A DNA stretch of 17,253 nucleotides from Chloroflexota bacterium (GTDB lineage Bacteria > Chloroflexota > Limnocylindria > Limnocylindrales > CSP1-4). Of this stretch, positions 8,111 through 14,893 are shown in pieces (within the stretch, counting starts at the first letter, position 1; the number at the start of each line of letters is the position of its first letter). The position numbers and the translations under genes were made by a program. The notes under the pieces are model-generated. The model searched no databases. It was not told the DNA's origin and saw nothing but the letters and a program-made list of their open reading frames with translations. Where the stretch lies: NCBI GenBank assembly GCA_021812735.1, contig JAKAMV010000111.1, forward strand, positions 1-17,253, read 5' to 3'.

Positions 8111-10026
8111 GAGAGCGGCCCCTGGTCGATGAGGCGGTTCATCGCCTTGCCGTCCTGTACGAGCGTGCCGTACCGCCGGGATGCCCCCGCGGGCCCGCCA
8201 GGGGCGCCTGCCGGGGCGTTCTGCGCCTCGGACAGCCGCGGGGCGGCGGTGGCCGCCTGCTCGACGGCCGCCTGCTCGGCCATGCCCTGCTGCTGCTCGG
8301 GGGTCACGGGGCCGGCGGACGGGGCGTTGCCCGGAACCGAGGATGTCATCTGCGCGAGCTGCGCCTGCGCGGCCTGCTCCTGGAGGCCGGCCTGCCGCGC
8401 CTCTATCTCGATCTGGTTCTGGAGCCGCGTGAGGAGGAGGAAGCTCTGTGCCTTCTCCGGGTGGAGCACCGTGTCGAGATAGCTCGCTCGCACGCGCTCG
8501 AGCATCTCGTCAGGGCTCTCGACGCCGATCGCCTCCATCGCCGCCTGGATGTCCCACATCCCGGCGTTGAGCTTGTTCGCGGCGTCGAGCGTCACCTCGG
8601 TGAAATCGCGCGGCTCCTGGTTCGGGAAGTCCGCCTCGAAGTCCCGGTTGCCCCGGAACACCGTCTTCGCCCCGTCCCACTCGTAGAGCTCAAGCCAGTC
8701 GAGCCACATCGAGATCCAGTCGTCGAGGCTCTGCTTGGTGCGGTCGAGCCGCGGGGAGAGCCGGGCGGCCGTGGCGCGCCATGCCGTCGCGAGCGCCCGC
8801 CCCGAGTTCTGCGCGGCCTGGATCCTGCCCCACACGGCCGGCGGCAGGCCCGTCGCCATCTCGAGCACCTGGAACAGCTGTGTGCCGTGCACCTGCGTCG
8901 GGAACACGTCGAGGCTGACGCGGATCTGGTCGATGTCCTCGTCCATGTCGAGCGACACGACCTCCTCCGTGGTGAGGTCGATGTGTCTGTCTGCGTCGCC
9001 GCGGTACTTGAAGCGCGGCCTCGACTCGCCGAAGATCACATCCTGCTGCTGCGAGAGCATCCGGTTCAGGCCGTCCTGGATGGACAGCACGGTCCCCACG
9101 TCGGAGAAGCCGTAGTGGTCGCGCTCGTCCGCGTTCTCGAAGTAGACGTAGGGGATGGCCCGCCAGTCGTCGTAGATCTCGTGGCTGACGATCTTCCCGT
9201 TCACCCGGACGGCGTTCGCGACCTTCGACGCGGAGACCGCGCCGTCCTGATCGAGCGTCTCGTCAAGGCACCAGTAGTCCTCCACCCACACGTACTGGCG
9301 GTCGATGTCCACCGCGGGCCCGCTCGTCGGGACGTAGTAGGAGGACCCCTCGGCCGACATGCCGTCTCGTTCGAGCTTCACGGAACCCGGGTACTGCGCG
9401 GCCACCGTTCGGGCCGAGCGACGGTAGGCGACGAGGATCGCGTCGAGCTTGCTGCTGTCCCAGGCCGACCAGACCGGATAGACGGTGCTGTTGTCGATGT
9501 CGCTCTCGATCCGGAACGTCTGCCGGGAGCGATCCGGCCAGGTCTTCACCCACGAGTGCCCGTAGATGTTCTTGCGCCGGATGGCCCGGTAGTAGTGGCG
9601 GGCCATCCGCGACATGCGGACGTGCCGCTTGACCGTCTGCTCGCGCAGCGTCGCGAGCTGGCGGGCGGCGAGCTTGCCCGCCCGGTAGGAACTCTGCGTC
9701 CGGGCGTTCTCTTCCTCGTCGAGCGTGGGGACGGGCGTCGGGACGTACTGCTCCCACCAGCGGAACGTGGGGAAGACCCCGGCCTCGAGGCTCGTCCAGA
9801 TGTCCGCTACCGCCCGGGTGATGTTGTAGGAGGAGCGGGTGTGCCCGGCCTCCGCCGCCTTGATCCTCTCCGGCCACTGGTCGTGCTCGGCGAGCTTGCT
9901 CTCGAAGGGCGGGCTGTAGGCTCGCAGGTAGACGCGGTTGCGCTCCCGGAGGAGCGACCCGTAGGCGGTGTACGCGCCTCGAAGGCCCTCGATCCGCGCG
10001 TCGAGAGCCTCGCGGGAGAGGTCCAC
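8107..10026 (-). CDS. Phage portal protein
   Basis: This 639-aa protein would form the dodecameric ring at the unique capsid vertex through which the terminase pumps DNA and to which the tail attaches. The length and pattern fit portal proteins of about 70 kDa: a helical N-terminus with SYNITRAVADIW (66-77), YYRAIRRKNIYGHSWVKTW (145-163), a WDSSKLDAILVAYRRS segment (189-204), GFSDVGTVLSIQDGLNRML (306-324) as the probable stem/wing helix, and SGRALATAWRATAARLSPRL (408-427), typical of the portal core. The C-terminal 100 residues are Gln/Ala/Pro-rich and low in complexity. The start is GTG with a strong AGGAGG at 10031-10036, 4 nt upstream; it overlaps the preceding TAG by one base (TAGTG). The position shortly after the terminase genes supports the call. 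The specific portal family cannot be fixed without a profile search. Confidence 0.9.
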   Translation of the reverse strand: MDLSREALDARIEGLRGAYTAYGSLLRERNRVYLRAYSPPFESKLAEHDQWPERIKAAEAGHTRSSYNITRAVADIWTSLEAGVFPTFRWWEQYVPTPVPTLDEEENARTQSSYRAGKLAARQLATLREQTVKRHVRMSRMARHYYRAIRRKNIYGHSWVKTWPDRSRQTFRIESDIDNSTVYPVWSAWDSSKLDAILVAYRRSARTVAAQYPGSVKLERDGMSAEGSSYYVPTSGPAVDIDRQYVWVEDYWCLDETLDQDGAVSASKVANAVRVNGKIVSHEIYDDWRAIPYVYFENADERDHYGFSDVGTVLSIQDGLNRMLSQQQDVIFGESRPRFKYRGDADRHIDLTTEEVVSLDMDEDIDQIRVSLDVFPTQVHGTQLFQVLEMATGLPPAVWGRIQAAQNSGRALATAWRATAARLSPRLDRTKQSLDDWISMWLDWLELYEWDGAKTVFRGNRDFEADFPNQEPRDFTEVTLDAANKLNAGMWDIQAAMEAIGVESPDEMLERVRASYLDTVLHPEKAQSFLLLTRLQNQIEIEARQAGLQEQAAQAQLAQMTSSVPGNAPSAGPVTPEQQQGMAEQAAVEQAATAAPRLSEAQNAPAGAPGGPAGASRRYGTLVQDGKAMNRLIDQGPLS

Positions 10027-10466
10027 TAGCCCTCCTCGGTCTCGACGATGATCGAGACCGAGAGATCACCTGCCGTGTATGTCGGGGCACCCCGCGTCAC
10101 GAGCTGGCCGTAGAGGGCCTTCCCGCCGCGGCACTGGTAGCCGAGACGGCTGTATTCCCGGACGGCGACGTTCGGGACGCCGAACGCCGTCGACGCGGAG
10201 AACACGGCCGGGCCGACGACCTTGCCGATGTCGGCGGCCGCGAGGTCGGACGCCGCGTTGTCGGCCGGGACGGTCGGGGCGGAGTCGTAGATGAGGAGGT
10301 CCGTGTTGACCCACGCGATCTTGCTCACGATCTCGACCGCGAGGATCTTCCCCCCGCCTCCCGCGACCTGCGCGGCATCCGCGAACGTGAGGAGGCCGCC
10401 GAGGACATCGTTCGCTGAGTACAGGCCCGCGATGGTCGGCGTGACGGTGAGGCGACGGACTGCCAT
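10026..10466 (-). CDS. Conserved phage virion-type protein, 146 aa
   Basis: The product starts MAVRRLTVTPTI and looks beta-rich, with segments such as VLGGLLTFADAAQ, GGKILAVEIVSK, TDLLIYDSAPTVPADNAASD, VREYSRLGYQ and ALYGQLVTRGAPTYTAGD. This pattern matches, from memory, a widespread small phage protein usually annotated as hypothetical or structural; I cannot name the fold with confidence. It has one cysteine and no signal peptide or membrane segment. The start is decided by AGGAG at 10473-10477, 6 nt before the ATG; the TAG stop of the upstream gene lies inside this ribosome-binding region. It sits between the 408-aa gene and the portal, inside the packaging/virion block. Candidate roles, all inferred, are head decoration, capsid-associated or fibre-associated protein. 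Confidence 0.8.
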   Translation of the reverse strand: MAVRRLTVTPTIAGLYSANDVLGGLLTFADAAQVAGGGGKILAVEIVSKIAWVNTDLLIYDSAPTVPADNAASDLAAADIGKVVGPAVFSASTAFGVPNVAVREYSRLGYQCRGGKALYGQLVTRGAPTYTAGDLSVSIIVETEEG

Positions 10467-10475
10467 TTCGGTCTC

Positions 10476-11702
10476 CTAGCGTGCGAGGTACTCGCTGATG
10501 TGGCGCGACCAGGTGAGGATCTGCTCGTCGAGCCGCCTGCGCTCGGCGTCGGTCCTGGCCTTCGCGCGCGCAGCCACGGACCTCTCGAGGTACCTCTGCG
10601 CCTTCATCACGGCGTCGGTCGGCACCCTCGACGCGGCGGGTGCCGCTGGGGTCGCGGTGGAGACCGCCGGGGCGATCGACGTGCCCCAGCCGGGGGTGGC
10701 GTCGAAGCCGAAGGACCCGCTCGGGTTCCCCATCACCACGGTCCCGTCGGGGTTCAGCCGCAGGGCCCCGGTCTCGTCGACCAGCGGGACGGCCCCCATG
10801 TCGTTGACCGGCGCGCGCGTCCACTCCGGGCTCGGGTTCCCGTTCGCCACCTGCCCCGCGTAGTCGTCCCGACGCTTGCGGTAGGTGTCGAGCTTCGACT
10901 GGATGGCCGCGGTCTTCTTGGGGTCCTTCGACTTCCGCAGCGCCCCTTCGAGGTTCGCGATGTAGCCGTCGAGGGTCTGGATCGCCGCTCCGAACTGCGA
11001 CGCCTCCTCGGGCGTGAGGGGGACGGTCGATGGCGGCGGGGTGTCCCCGAGATGCCAGCCGAACCTCCCCTGGTAGGCCGGGTTCGGGATCGTGCTCCCG
11101 TCCTCGAGCTGGAGAGATTCCGGCTGCTCGACCTGCGCCTCGTACATCGCGGACCACTCGGGCGCATGTGCCACGTCCGGCACGCCGACCTGCCCCGGGA
11201 CGCCCGGGCCGGTGTAGTCCGGGTTCAGCGCCCCCTCGTTCGTGTACGGCGCCCGCCCCTGCGCGTCAAGCCCGGAGGGCGATCCGTCGGCGAGATGGGT
11301 GTAGTCCACGGCGCCCGACGCGGTGCGGCCGTACTTCGCGGCCACCTTGTTGTGCTGCCCCTGTGCAGCGCGCCCGAGGAAGGCCCGTATCTCGGGCCAC
11401 GCCGGGACGGCCTGCGGGTTCGTGCCGGCCCGCACGGCAGCGATGCCCGCGTCCCACCAGGTCTTGTCGCCGGCAAGGTGCTGCCAGACAGGATCCCGCT
11501 CGGTGCCCCGACCCAGCCAGTCCAGCTCGCCCGGCTGCCCCGGCGGCGTTTCCGGGGGCTGGGGCTTGGAGCCGATCTGCGACCACCAATCCACGGGGGG
11601 GACGCGGGAGTCGGCGCCCACCACGTAGGGCGAGTCCAGGAAGCCGGCTCCGTTCGCGGGAGACGGAAGCAGGCTGGCCGCCGAGAGAGTGCCCCTGCGC
11701 AT
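10476..11702 (-). CDS. Hypothetical phage protein, 408 aa, between TerL and portal block
   Basis: No family is recognised. The sequence is Pro/Gly/Trp-rich and probably partly disordered over about 1-230, with a more structured stretch at 70-125 (contains WQHLAGDKTWWDAGI and WPEIRAFLGRAAQG). A strongly helical, coiled-coil-like segment follows (about 230-285, EEASQFG through KLDTYRKRRDDY), then a Gly/Pro-rich linker and a charged C-terminal helix (361-408, many Arg/Ala/Glu). The helical ends and low-complexity middle would suit a scaffold or virion assembly protein, but that is speculation. The ATG at 11702 has GGAG at 11708-11711, 5 nt upstream. A 44-bp gap holding a perfect hairpin separates it from the terL stop. 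It has clear coding codon bias, so existence is well supported while function is unknown. Confidence 0.82.
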   Translation of the reverse strand: MRRGTLSAASLLPSPANGAGFLDSPYVVGADSRVPPVDWWSQIGSKPQPPETPPGQPGELDWLGRGTERDPVWQHLAGDKTWWDAGIAAVRAGTNPQAVPAWPEIRAFLGRAAQGQHNKVAAKYGRTASGAVDYTHLADGSPSGLDAQGRAPYTNEGALNPDYTGPGVPGQVGVPDVAHAPEWSAMYEAQVEQPESLQLEDGSTIPNPAYQGRFGWHLGDTPPPSTVPLTPEEASQFGAAIQTLDGYIANLEGALRKSKDPKKTAAIQSKLDTYRKRRDDYAGQVANGNPSPEWTRAPVNDMGAVPLVDETGALRLNPDGTVVMGNPSGSFGFDATPGWGTSIAPAVSTATPAAPAASRVPTDAVMKAQRYLERSVAARAKARTDAERRRLDEQILTWSRHISEYLAR

Positions 11703-11711
11703 GACGACTCC

Positions 11712-11731
11712 GGTGCGGGTACTGCCGCACC
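11712..11731 (-). other. Perfect hairpin in the terL/408-aa gene gap, next to the SD
   Basis: Arms GGTGCGG (11712-11718) and CCGCACC (11725-11731) form a perfect 7-bp stem with a 6-nt loop in the 44-bp gap after terL. On the transcript the stem ends directly before GGAG (11711-11708), the ribosome-binding site of the 408-aa gene. There is no U-tract, so a classical intrinsic terminator is unlikely. It could be an RNA processing or stability element, or it could tune translation. Confidence 0.45.
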
Positions 11732-11746
11732 TAGGGTAGCCGTCCG

Positions 11747-13405
11747 CTATCGGGCAGACAAGTCCGGCGCGCCGGCGAACACCGCGAACCTCAGCGGGGT
11801 GTCCTGATGGGTCTTCGCGCGGCGGATCCGGTACAGGAAGTCGAGGCCCTGGACGAGCGCCATCGCGGCGTCCTTGCGCTGGCGCTCGTCCTCTTCGCGC
11901 AGGATCGAGAGCTGGTCGTGCACGATCGACCAGGCGGCCGGAAGCCGCAGCGCACCGAACGGCAGCGCCGGATCGAACCGGGGCACGCCGTCGTCGTCGA
12001 GCACCACCTCGCCTGTCTTGTCGCGGAGGAACACCATGCCCTCGGTCAGGATCGCGCGCGCGTTGCGGATGCTCTCGTCCTTCCGCCGTACGTTGCGTCG
12101 GTCACGCTCGTTCGCCACCCACTCCTGGCACGGGATCCCCATGCGACGCAGGGTCCGGTGGATGTTCTTGCCGTGGGCGTCGGTCGCATCGACGACGACC
12201 CGGCCGCCGTAGACGAGGTAGTCGCTCTCGATCGCGTGGACGAGCTCGTCGTCGGTCAGCGTCCGGCTGCCCGGGATGACCCGGAGAGAGGCGCCGAGGA
12301 TGGGGTCCGTGTGCGAGAAGCGCCATCCGGCGGGCACCTCGAGGACGACCCCCACGTTGTCGGCCTCGCTCATCGCGAGGTCCCACGTGTGGACGTAGGC
12401 CCGCTCGGGCGGGTCGTGGCGGTCGGGGGGCCGGAAGCGCGGGAGATCGGAGCGGAACACCGGGTCGATGACCAGCGAAGGGAAGACGCGGCCCTTCACG
12501 CCGCCGGGCACCCCCAGCACGGCGCGGGCGTAGTCCTCGGGATCGAGGTTTCGCGCGGCCCGGGCGAGTGACTTGCCCGACGTGGTGGGGTTCAGGCTCC
12601 GCGCGGCGTGGTTCGCCCACCAGTCGGGGTCGGCGCGGTCCTCGGCCTTCGCCAGGAACTCCTTGGCGATGTGCTCGGTCTCCGGGGTGATCGTCCCCGT
12701 GAGCACGATCGGCGCCTCGTAGTCCGCGGCGCGGTTCGTGAGCCGGTTGTAGAGCACGTAGCGGATGTCATCCTTGTTCTCGGTCTGCGGCCACTCGTCC
12801 CAGGTGATGTACCGCCACGCCGAGCCCTCGAGGCGCCCCGCCTTGCCCTCGGTGGACCGGAAGTCGGTCGCCGCGGAGTGCAGGACGCAGCGAAGGGTCA
12901 TGTGTGTCTGCCCGGCGTCGTTCGTTTCTCGCGCGGCGACGAAGAAGGGGGCCAGGGGACACTTCCTGCGGGTGCCGTCCGGCCTCTTCTGCGCCTTGCT
13001 GGTCCCCTTGAGGATCTCCTGGAGCTCCGCGTGGGCCTTCCCGGCGAGCTCGTTGAGCGGAGCGGCGTGGAGGGTTCGGTAGTCCTCTCTCGCCCAGGCG
13101 GATTGCTCCTCGTCGGTCCGCGGCCTCGCCATCCCGCGCTTGTAGAACAGCGCGTGAAGGTGTGAGAGGACGATCAGGGTCGTCTTGCCCGCCCGATTGG
13201 CCCAGGAGAGCACGAAGTAGGCGTGCTCGCCCGCGAGGATCGCGTCCGCAGCCTCGAGCTGAGCGGAATGGAGCTCGATTCCGAACCCCTCGCGGCAGAA
13301 GAGGCCGAAATCGGTCCTCCCGGCCCGGATCCAGCCCCGAACCTCGTCAGGGAGAGTCGTCGTCGTAGCCGGACGCGAGCCGGAGGAGGTCTTCTGCCTG
13401 GTCAC
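11747..13405 (-). CDS. terL: Terminase large subunit (ATPase and nuclease)
   Basis: This 552-aa protein is the DNA-packaging motor: its ATPase drives DNA into the prohead through the portal and its RNase H-like nuclease cuts the concatemer. A variant Walker A lies at about residues 67-76 (SWANRAGKTT, K74), Walker B at about 198-204 (RYITWDE, D203/E204) and a coupling-type LTGTIT at 235-240. Nuclease acidic residues are plausible at D342 (VHTWDLAMSEADN), D406 (GRVVVDATDAHG) and a late Asp in MALVQGLDFLYR. The length is normal and nothing suggests disruption. The start is GTG at 13405, supported by GAGGGA at 13415-13420, 9 nt upstream, and by the absence of any other usable start before the conserved region. 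It overlaps the end of terS by 59 bp in another frame. The stop is TAG at 11747. Confidence 0.95.
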   Translation of the reverse strand: MTRQKTSSGSRPATTTTLPDEVRGWIRAGRTDFGLFCREGFGIELHSAQLEAADAILAGEHAYFVLSWANRAGKTTLIVLSHLHALFYKRGMARPRTDEEQSAWAREDYRTLHAAPLNELAGKAHAELQEILKGTSKAQKRPDGTRRKCPLAPFFVAARETNDAGQTHMTLRCVLHSAATDFRSTEGKAGRLEGSAWRYITWDEWPQTENKDDIRYVLYNRLTNRAADYEAPIVLTGTITPETEHIAKEFLAKAEDRADPDWWANHAARSLNPTTSGKSLARAARNLDPEDYARAVLGVPGGVKGRVFPSLVIDPVFRSDLPRFRPPDRHDPPERAYVHTWDLAMSEADNVGVVLEVPAGWRFSHTDPILGASLRVIPGSRTLTDDELVHAIESDYLVYGGRVVVDATDAHGKNIHRTLRRMGIPCQEWVANERDRRNVRRKDESIRNARAILTEGMVFLRDKTGEVVLDDDGVPRFDPALPFGALRLPAAWSIVHDQLSILREEDERQRKDAAMALVQGLDFLYRIRRAKTHQDTPLRFAVFAGAPDLSAR

Positions 13406-13853
13406 GCAGCAACTTCCCTCGTGTCAGGTGGTCTCCGCGCTTGTGGGCGGCCCCGAGACCGAGCCGCGCGAGCTCCATCTCCTCCTTCACCTCGAGCTCG
13501 CCCGACTGGAGGCGCCCGGCGAGCCCCCGGAGAGCCTCCAGGCCGATGTTCATGGCCTGCTGGTTCACGTCGAGCCAGTCAGCGGGGGTGTCGGAGACCG
13601 TCAACCGGGTCACTCCGCCGGCCGCCGGAGCCGCCGGGGCCCCGGCGAGGTACTGCGCGACGTGCTTCTGGTGTCCCTGGAGCTGGGACACGAGGGTCGA
13701 GTACGAACCCGAGACCCCGACCGAGCGCAGGTAGTCCGCCGCGGCCTTCCACTGGCGCTTCGGCACCCCTTCGGAGTCGAACAGGCGTGCGTTCACGTCC
13801 TCCACGTACGCCACGGAGCGGCAGATGCGGCAGCGGTCGGCCCGCACGGCCAT
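13347..13853 (-). CDS. terS: Probable terminase small subunit, zinc-binding type
   Basis: This 168-aa protein lies immediately upstream of terL and overlaps it by 59 bp, the usual place for the DNA-recognition subunit of the packaging enzyme. The N-terminal domain has C8-x2-C11 (RCRICRS), then a helical region ending in VSGSYSTLVSQLQGHQKHV (47-65) with H61-x2-H64. A CxxC plus HxxH arrangement around a helix-turn-helix-like segment is a known pattern in small phage DNA-binding proteins. The C-terminal half (about 92-165) is helical and charged, suitable for oligomerisation. I prefer the ATG at 13853 because the next in-frame upstream candidate, TTG at 13868, overlaps the previous stop; neither has a strong Shine-Dalgarno. 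The subunit assignment rests on position and motif pattern rather than on a clear family match. Confidence 0.72.
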   Translation of the reverse strand: MAVRADRCRICRSVAYVEDVNARLFDSEGVPKRQWKAAADYLRSVGVSGSYSTLVSQLQGHQKHVAQYLAGAPAAPAAGGVTRLTVSDTPADWLDVNQQAMNIGLEALRGLAGRLQSGELEVKEEMELARLGLGAAHKRGDHLTRGKLLRDQAEDLLRLASGYDDDSP

Positions 13854-13861
13854 CGTCGGGG

Positions 13862-14188
13862 CTACCAATCTGTCGGCCTCCGAACGCTCTCCGCCACGGC
13901 CTCGATGATCGACGCCCCGTAGGGCCCGCCGTGGGTCGTCCGGCGTGGCAGGAGGGGGAAGGACGCCTCCGGAGTGCTCCGGGGACCGGACCCGTCGACC
14001 GGAGGCGTCCTTCGCGGGGCCGAGGGGGGGTCGGGCTCCGCTTCCGTCCCGATCCCGAGCCCTGCCGCGATCGTGGCGAGCTTCGCGAGGTCAGTCGCCC
14101 TCCTCTCCGCCTCCCTCGCGCGGAGCCGGTCGAGCTCGGCGAGCGTCTCGTCCGCCGATGAGCGCAACCAGCCCGTCCCGCCGGCCAT
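13862..14188 (-). CDS. Hypothetical 108-aa protein upstream of terS
   Basis: The product has a charged helix rich in Ala, Arg, Glu and Leu (about 10-45), a Pro-rich middle (about 50-85) and a short conserved-looking C-terminus (GPYGASIIEAVAESV, 88-102). No family is recognised. The ATG at 14188 lies inside the end of the preceding membrane-protein gene, giving an overlap of 98 bp in another frame. Codon bias in the overlap favours this frame, which supports the long start; a TTG seven codons later is an alternative. The Pro-rich middle is encoded across a perfect 15-bp inverted repeat (13958-13972 and 13999-14013). The gene ends 8 bp before the terS ATG, so it probably belongs to the packaging transcript. 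A packaging accessory role is possible but unproven. Confidence 0.68.
   Translation of the reverse strand: MAGGTGWLRSSADETLAELDRLRAREAERRATDLAKLATIAAGLGIGTEAEPDPPSAPRRTPPVDGSGPRSTPEASFPLLPRRTTHGGPYGASIIEAVAESVRRPTDW
13958..14013. repeat. Perfect 15-bp inverted repeat, 26-bp spacer, upstream of terS
   Basis: Arms 13958-13972 (GAAGGACGCCTCCGG) and 13999-14013 (CCGGAGGCGTCCTTC) are perfectly complementary, with a 26-bp spacer that contains a smaller imperfect fold. The repeat lies inside the 108-aa gene about 105 bp upstream of the terS ATG. It could be a protein-binding site, such as a terminase recognition site (cos or pac), or an RNA hairpin. The repeat is directly visible; any function is inferred. 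Confidence 0.6.
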
Positions 14189-14384
14189 CAGACCAGCCCG
14201 CGCCGTAGAAGACGGCGAGCGCGATCGCCACGGCGACCGCTCGGACCACCGACTCGTCCCACACGATCGCCGCCAACACGAGGATCACCAGGAACGCGGT
14301 CCTCGTTGGTCGCTCGAGCACCCTCGGGAGAGAGATCCTGCGGATCCGTCCCTTCGGGGAATCGTCCTCCGGGATGCGGGCCAT
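14091..14384 (-). CDS. Small membrane protein, 97 aa, two predicted TM segments
   Basis: The N-terminus is charged and soluble (1-28, MARIPEDDSPKGRIRR). Two hydrophobic segments follow, at about 29-42 (TAFLVILVLAAIVW) and about 46-62 (VVRAVAVAIALAVFYGA), separated by a short acidic DES turn. The C-terminus is Gly/Arg-rich and ends GEEGD. A two-helix hairpin of this size fits a class II holin-like topology, but no endolysin is adjacent, so that is only a candidate role. The ATG at 14384 begins 3 bp after the TGA of the 144-aa gene. An ATG at 14388, overlapping that stop, opens a non-membrane frame that I judge a shadow. The 3' 98 bp overlap the next gene and have weaker G/C third-position bias, so the tail may be a run-over. 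Confidence 0.7.
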   Translation of the reverse strand: MARIPEDDSPKGRIRRISLPRVLERPTRTAFLVILVLAAIVWDESVVRAVAVAIALAVFYGAGWSDGRRDGLVALIGGRDARRARPAPREGGGEEGD

Positions 14385-14387
14385 CCA

Positions 14388-14822
14388 TCAGCGCCAGGCG
14401 CGGAGGCCCCTGGCCGCCGCCGTGACCATCTGACCCAGAGCCCCCGAGAAGTCACGCCCCGTCGAGGTGGCGTCGTACCGGCCGGGAGCTGTCGGCGGCG
14501 GGGTCGCCCCGATGGCCTGCTGGGCACGAGTCGCGGCAGCCGCCATCCGTGTCGACGGATCGAGCATCGCCAGGGCAGGTGCGGCGGGCCACCCCGGCCC
14601 GGGGGCCGGGGTGACCGGGGCGAGCGATCCACCCCGCCTGCCCCGGCCGGTGATCCGGCGGGGCGTGATGCGGCCGAGAGCTGTCCGCGCGCTCGTCGTG
14701 ATCGGGGGCGGTGAAGCGTCGGCCGTCTGTGTTCGCGCCATGGTCGCGGCGTACGGCCACAGAAGGCCGCCAGTCTCCTCGTCAAGGCGGGCCGGCGGTC
14801 CGGTGGGCCTCGGGATCGGCAT
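14388..14822 (-). CDS. Pro/Ala-rich hypothetical protein, 144 aa
   Basis: The sequence is low in complexity, rich in Pro, Ala, Arg and Thr, and probably largely disordered, with no recognised domain. The Arg/Gly-rich middle (about 50-68) is basic, and the C-terminus (about 118-144, ending LGQMVTAAARGLRAWR) could form an amphipathic helix. Two ATGs lie at 14828 and 14822. An AGGAG at 14829-14833 abuts the first and is 6 nt from the second, so the second is the better start. The TGA at 14388 is 3 bp before the next ATG. It follows the longest intergenic gap in the window and lies between two membrane-protein genes. The gene is likely real by SD and spacing, but the low complexity keeps confidence moderate. 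Confidence 0.6.
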   Translation of the reverse strand: MPIPRPTGPPARLDEETGGLLWPYAATMARTQTADASPPPITTSARTALGRITPRRITGRGRRGGSLAPVTPAPGPGWPAAPALAMLDPSTRMAAAATRAQQAIGATPPPTAPGRYDATSTGRDFSGALGQMVTAAARGLRAWR

Positions 14823-14828
14823 GGTCAT

Positions 14829-14833
14829 CTCCT
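14829..14833 (-). promoter_or_regulatory. Ribosome-binding site AGGAG deciding the 144-aa start
   Basis: AGGAG on the minus strand touches the ATG at 14828 with no spacing and lies 6 nt from the ATG at 14822. Normal spacing therefore points to 14822 as the start of the 144-aa protein. Confidence 0.6.
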
Positions 14834-14870
14834 GTCTGCGGTCGCGCAGAACCGTCGCTCACATCGTACC

Positions 14871-14888
14871 GCGCGGCCGGAGCCGCGC
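14871..14888 (-). other. Hairpin in the longest intergenic gap
   Basis: GCGCGGC (14871-14877) and GCCGCGC (14882-14888) form a perfect 7-bp stem with a 4-nt loop, just after the TAG of the 79-aa gene. There is no U-tract. On the minus strand TTGCGC and TACGAT flank this hairpin with 16 nt between them, a weak resemblance to a sigma70-type promoter. Either a weak terminator or a promoter at a transcript boundary is possible; neither is proven. Confidence 0.35.
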
Positions 14889-14893
14889 AAGCC

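Noticed and set aside
8461..10029. A 522-codon plus-strand frame
   Set aside because: Antisense shadow of the portal gene, which is a clear family match.
14188..14388. A 66-codon minus-strand frame starting at the ATG that overlaps the 144-aa gene stop
   Set aside because: The product is Arg/Gly/Pro-rich. The neighbouring frame from 14384 encodes two clear membrane helices and is preferred.
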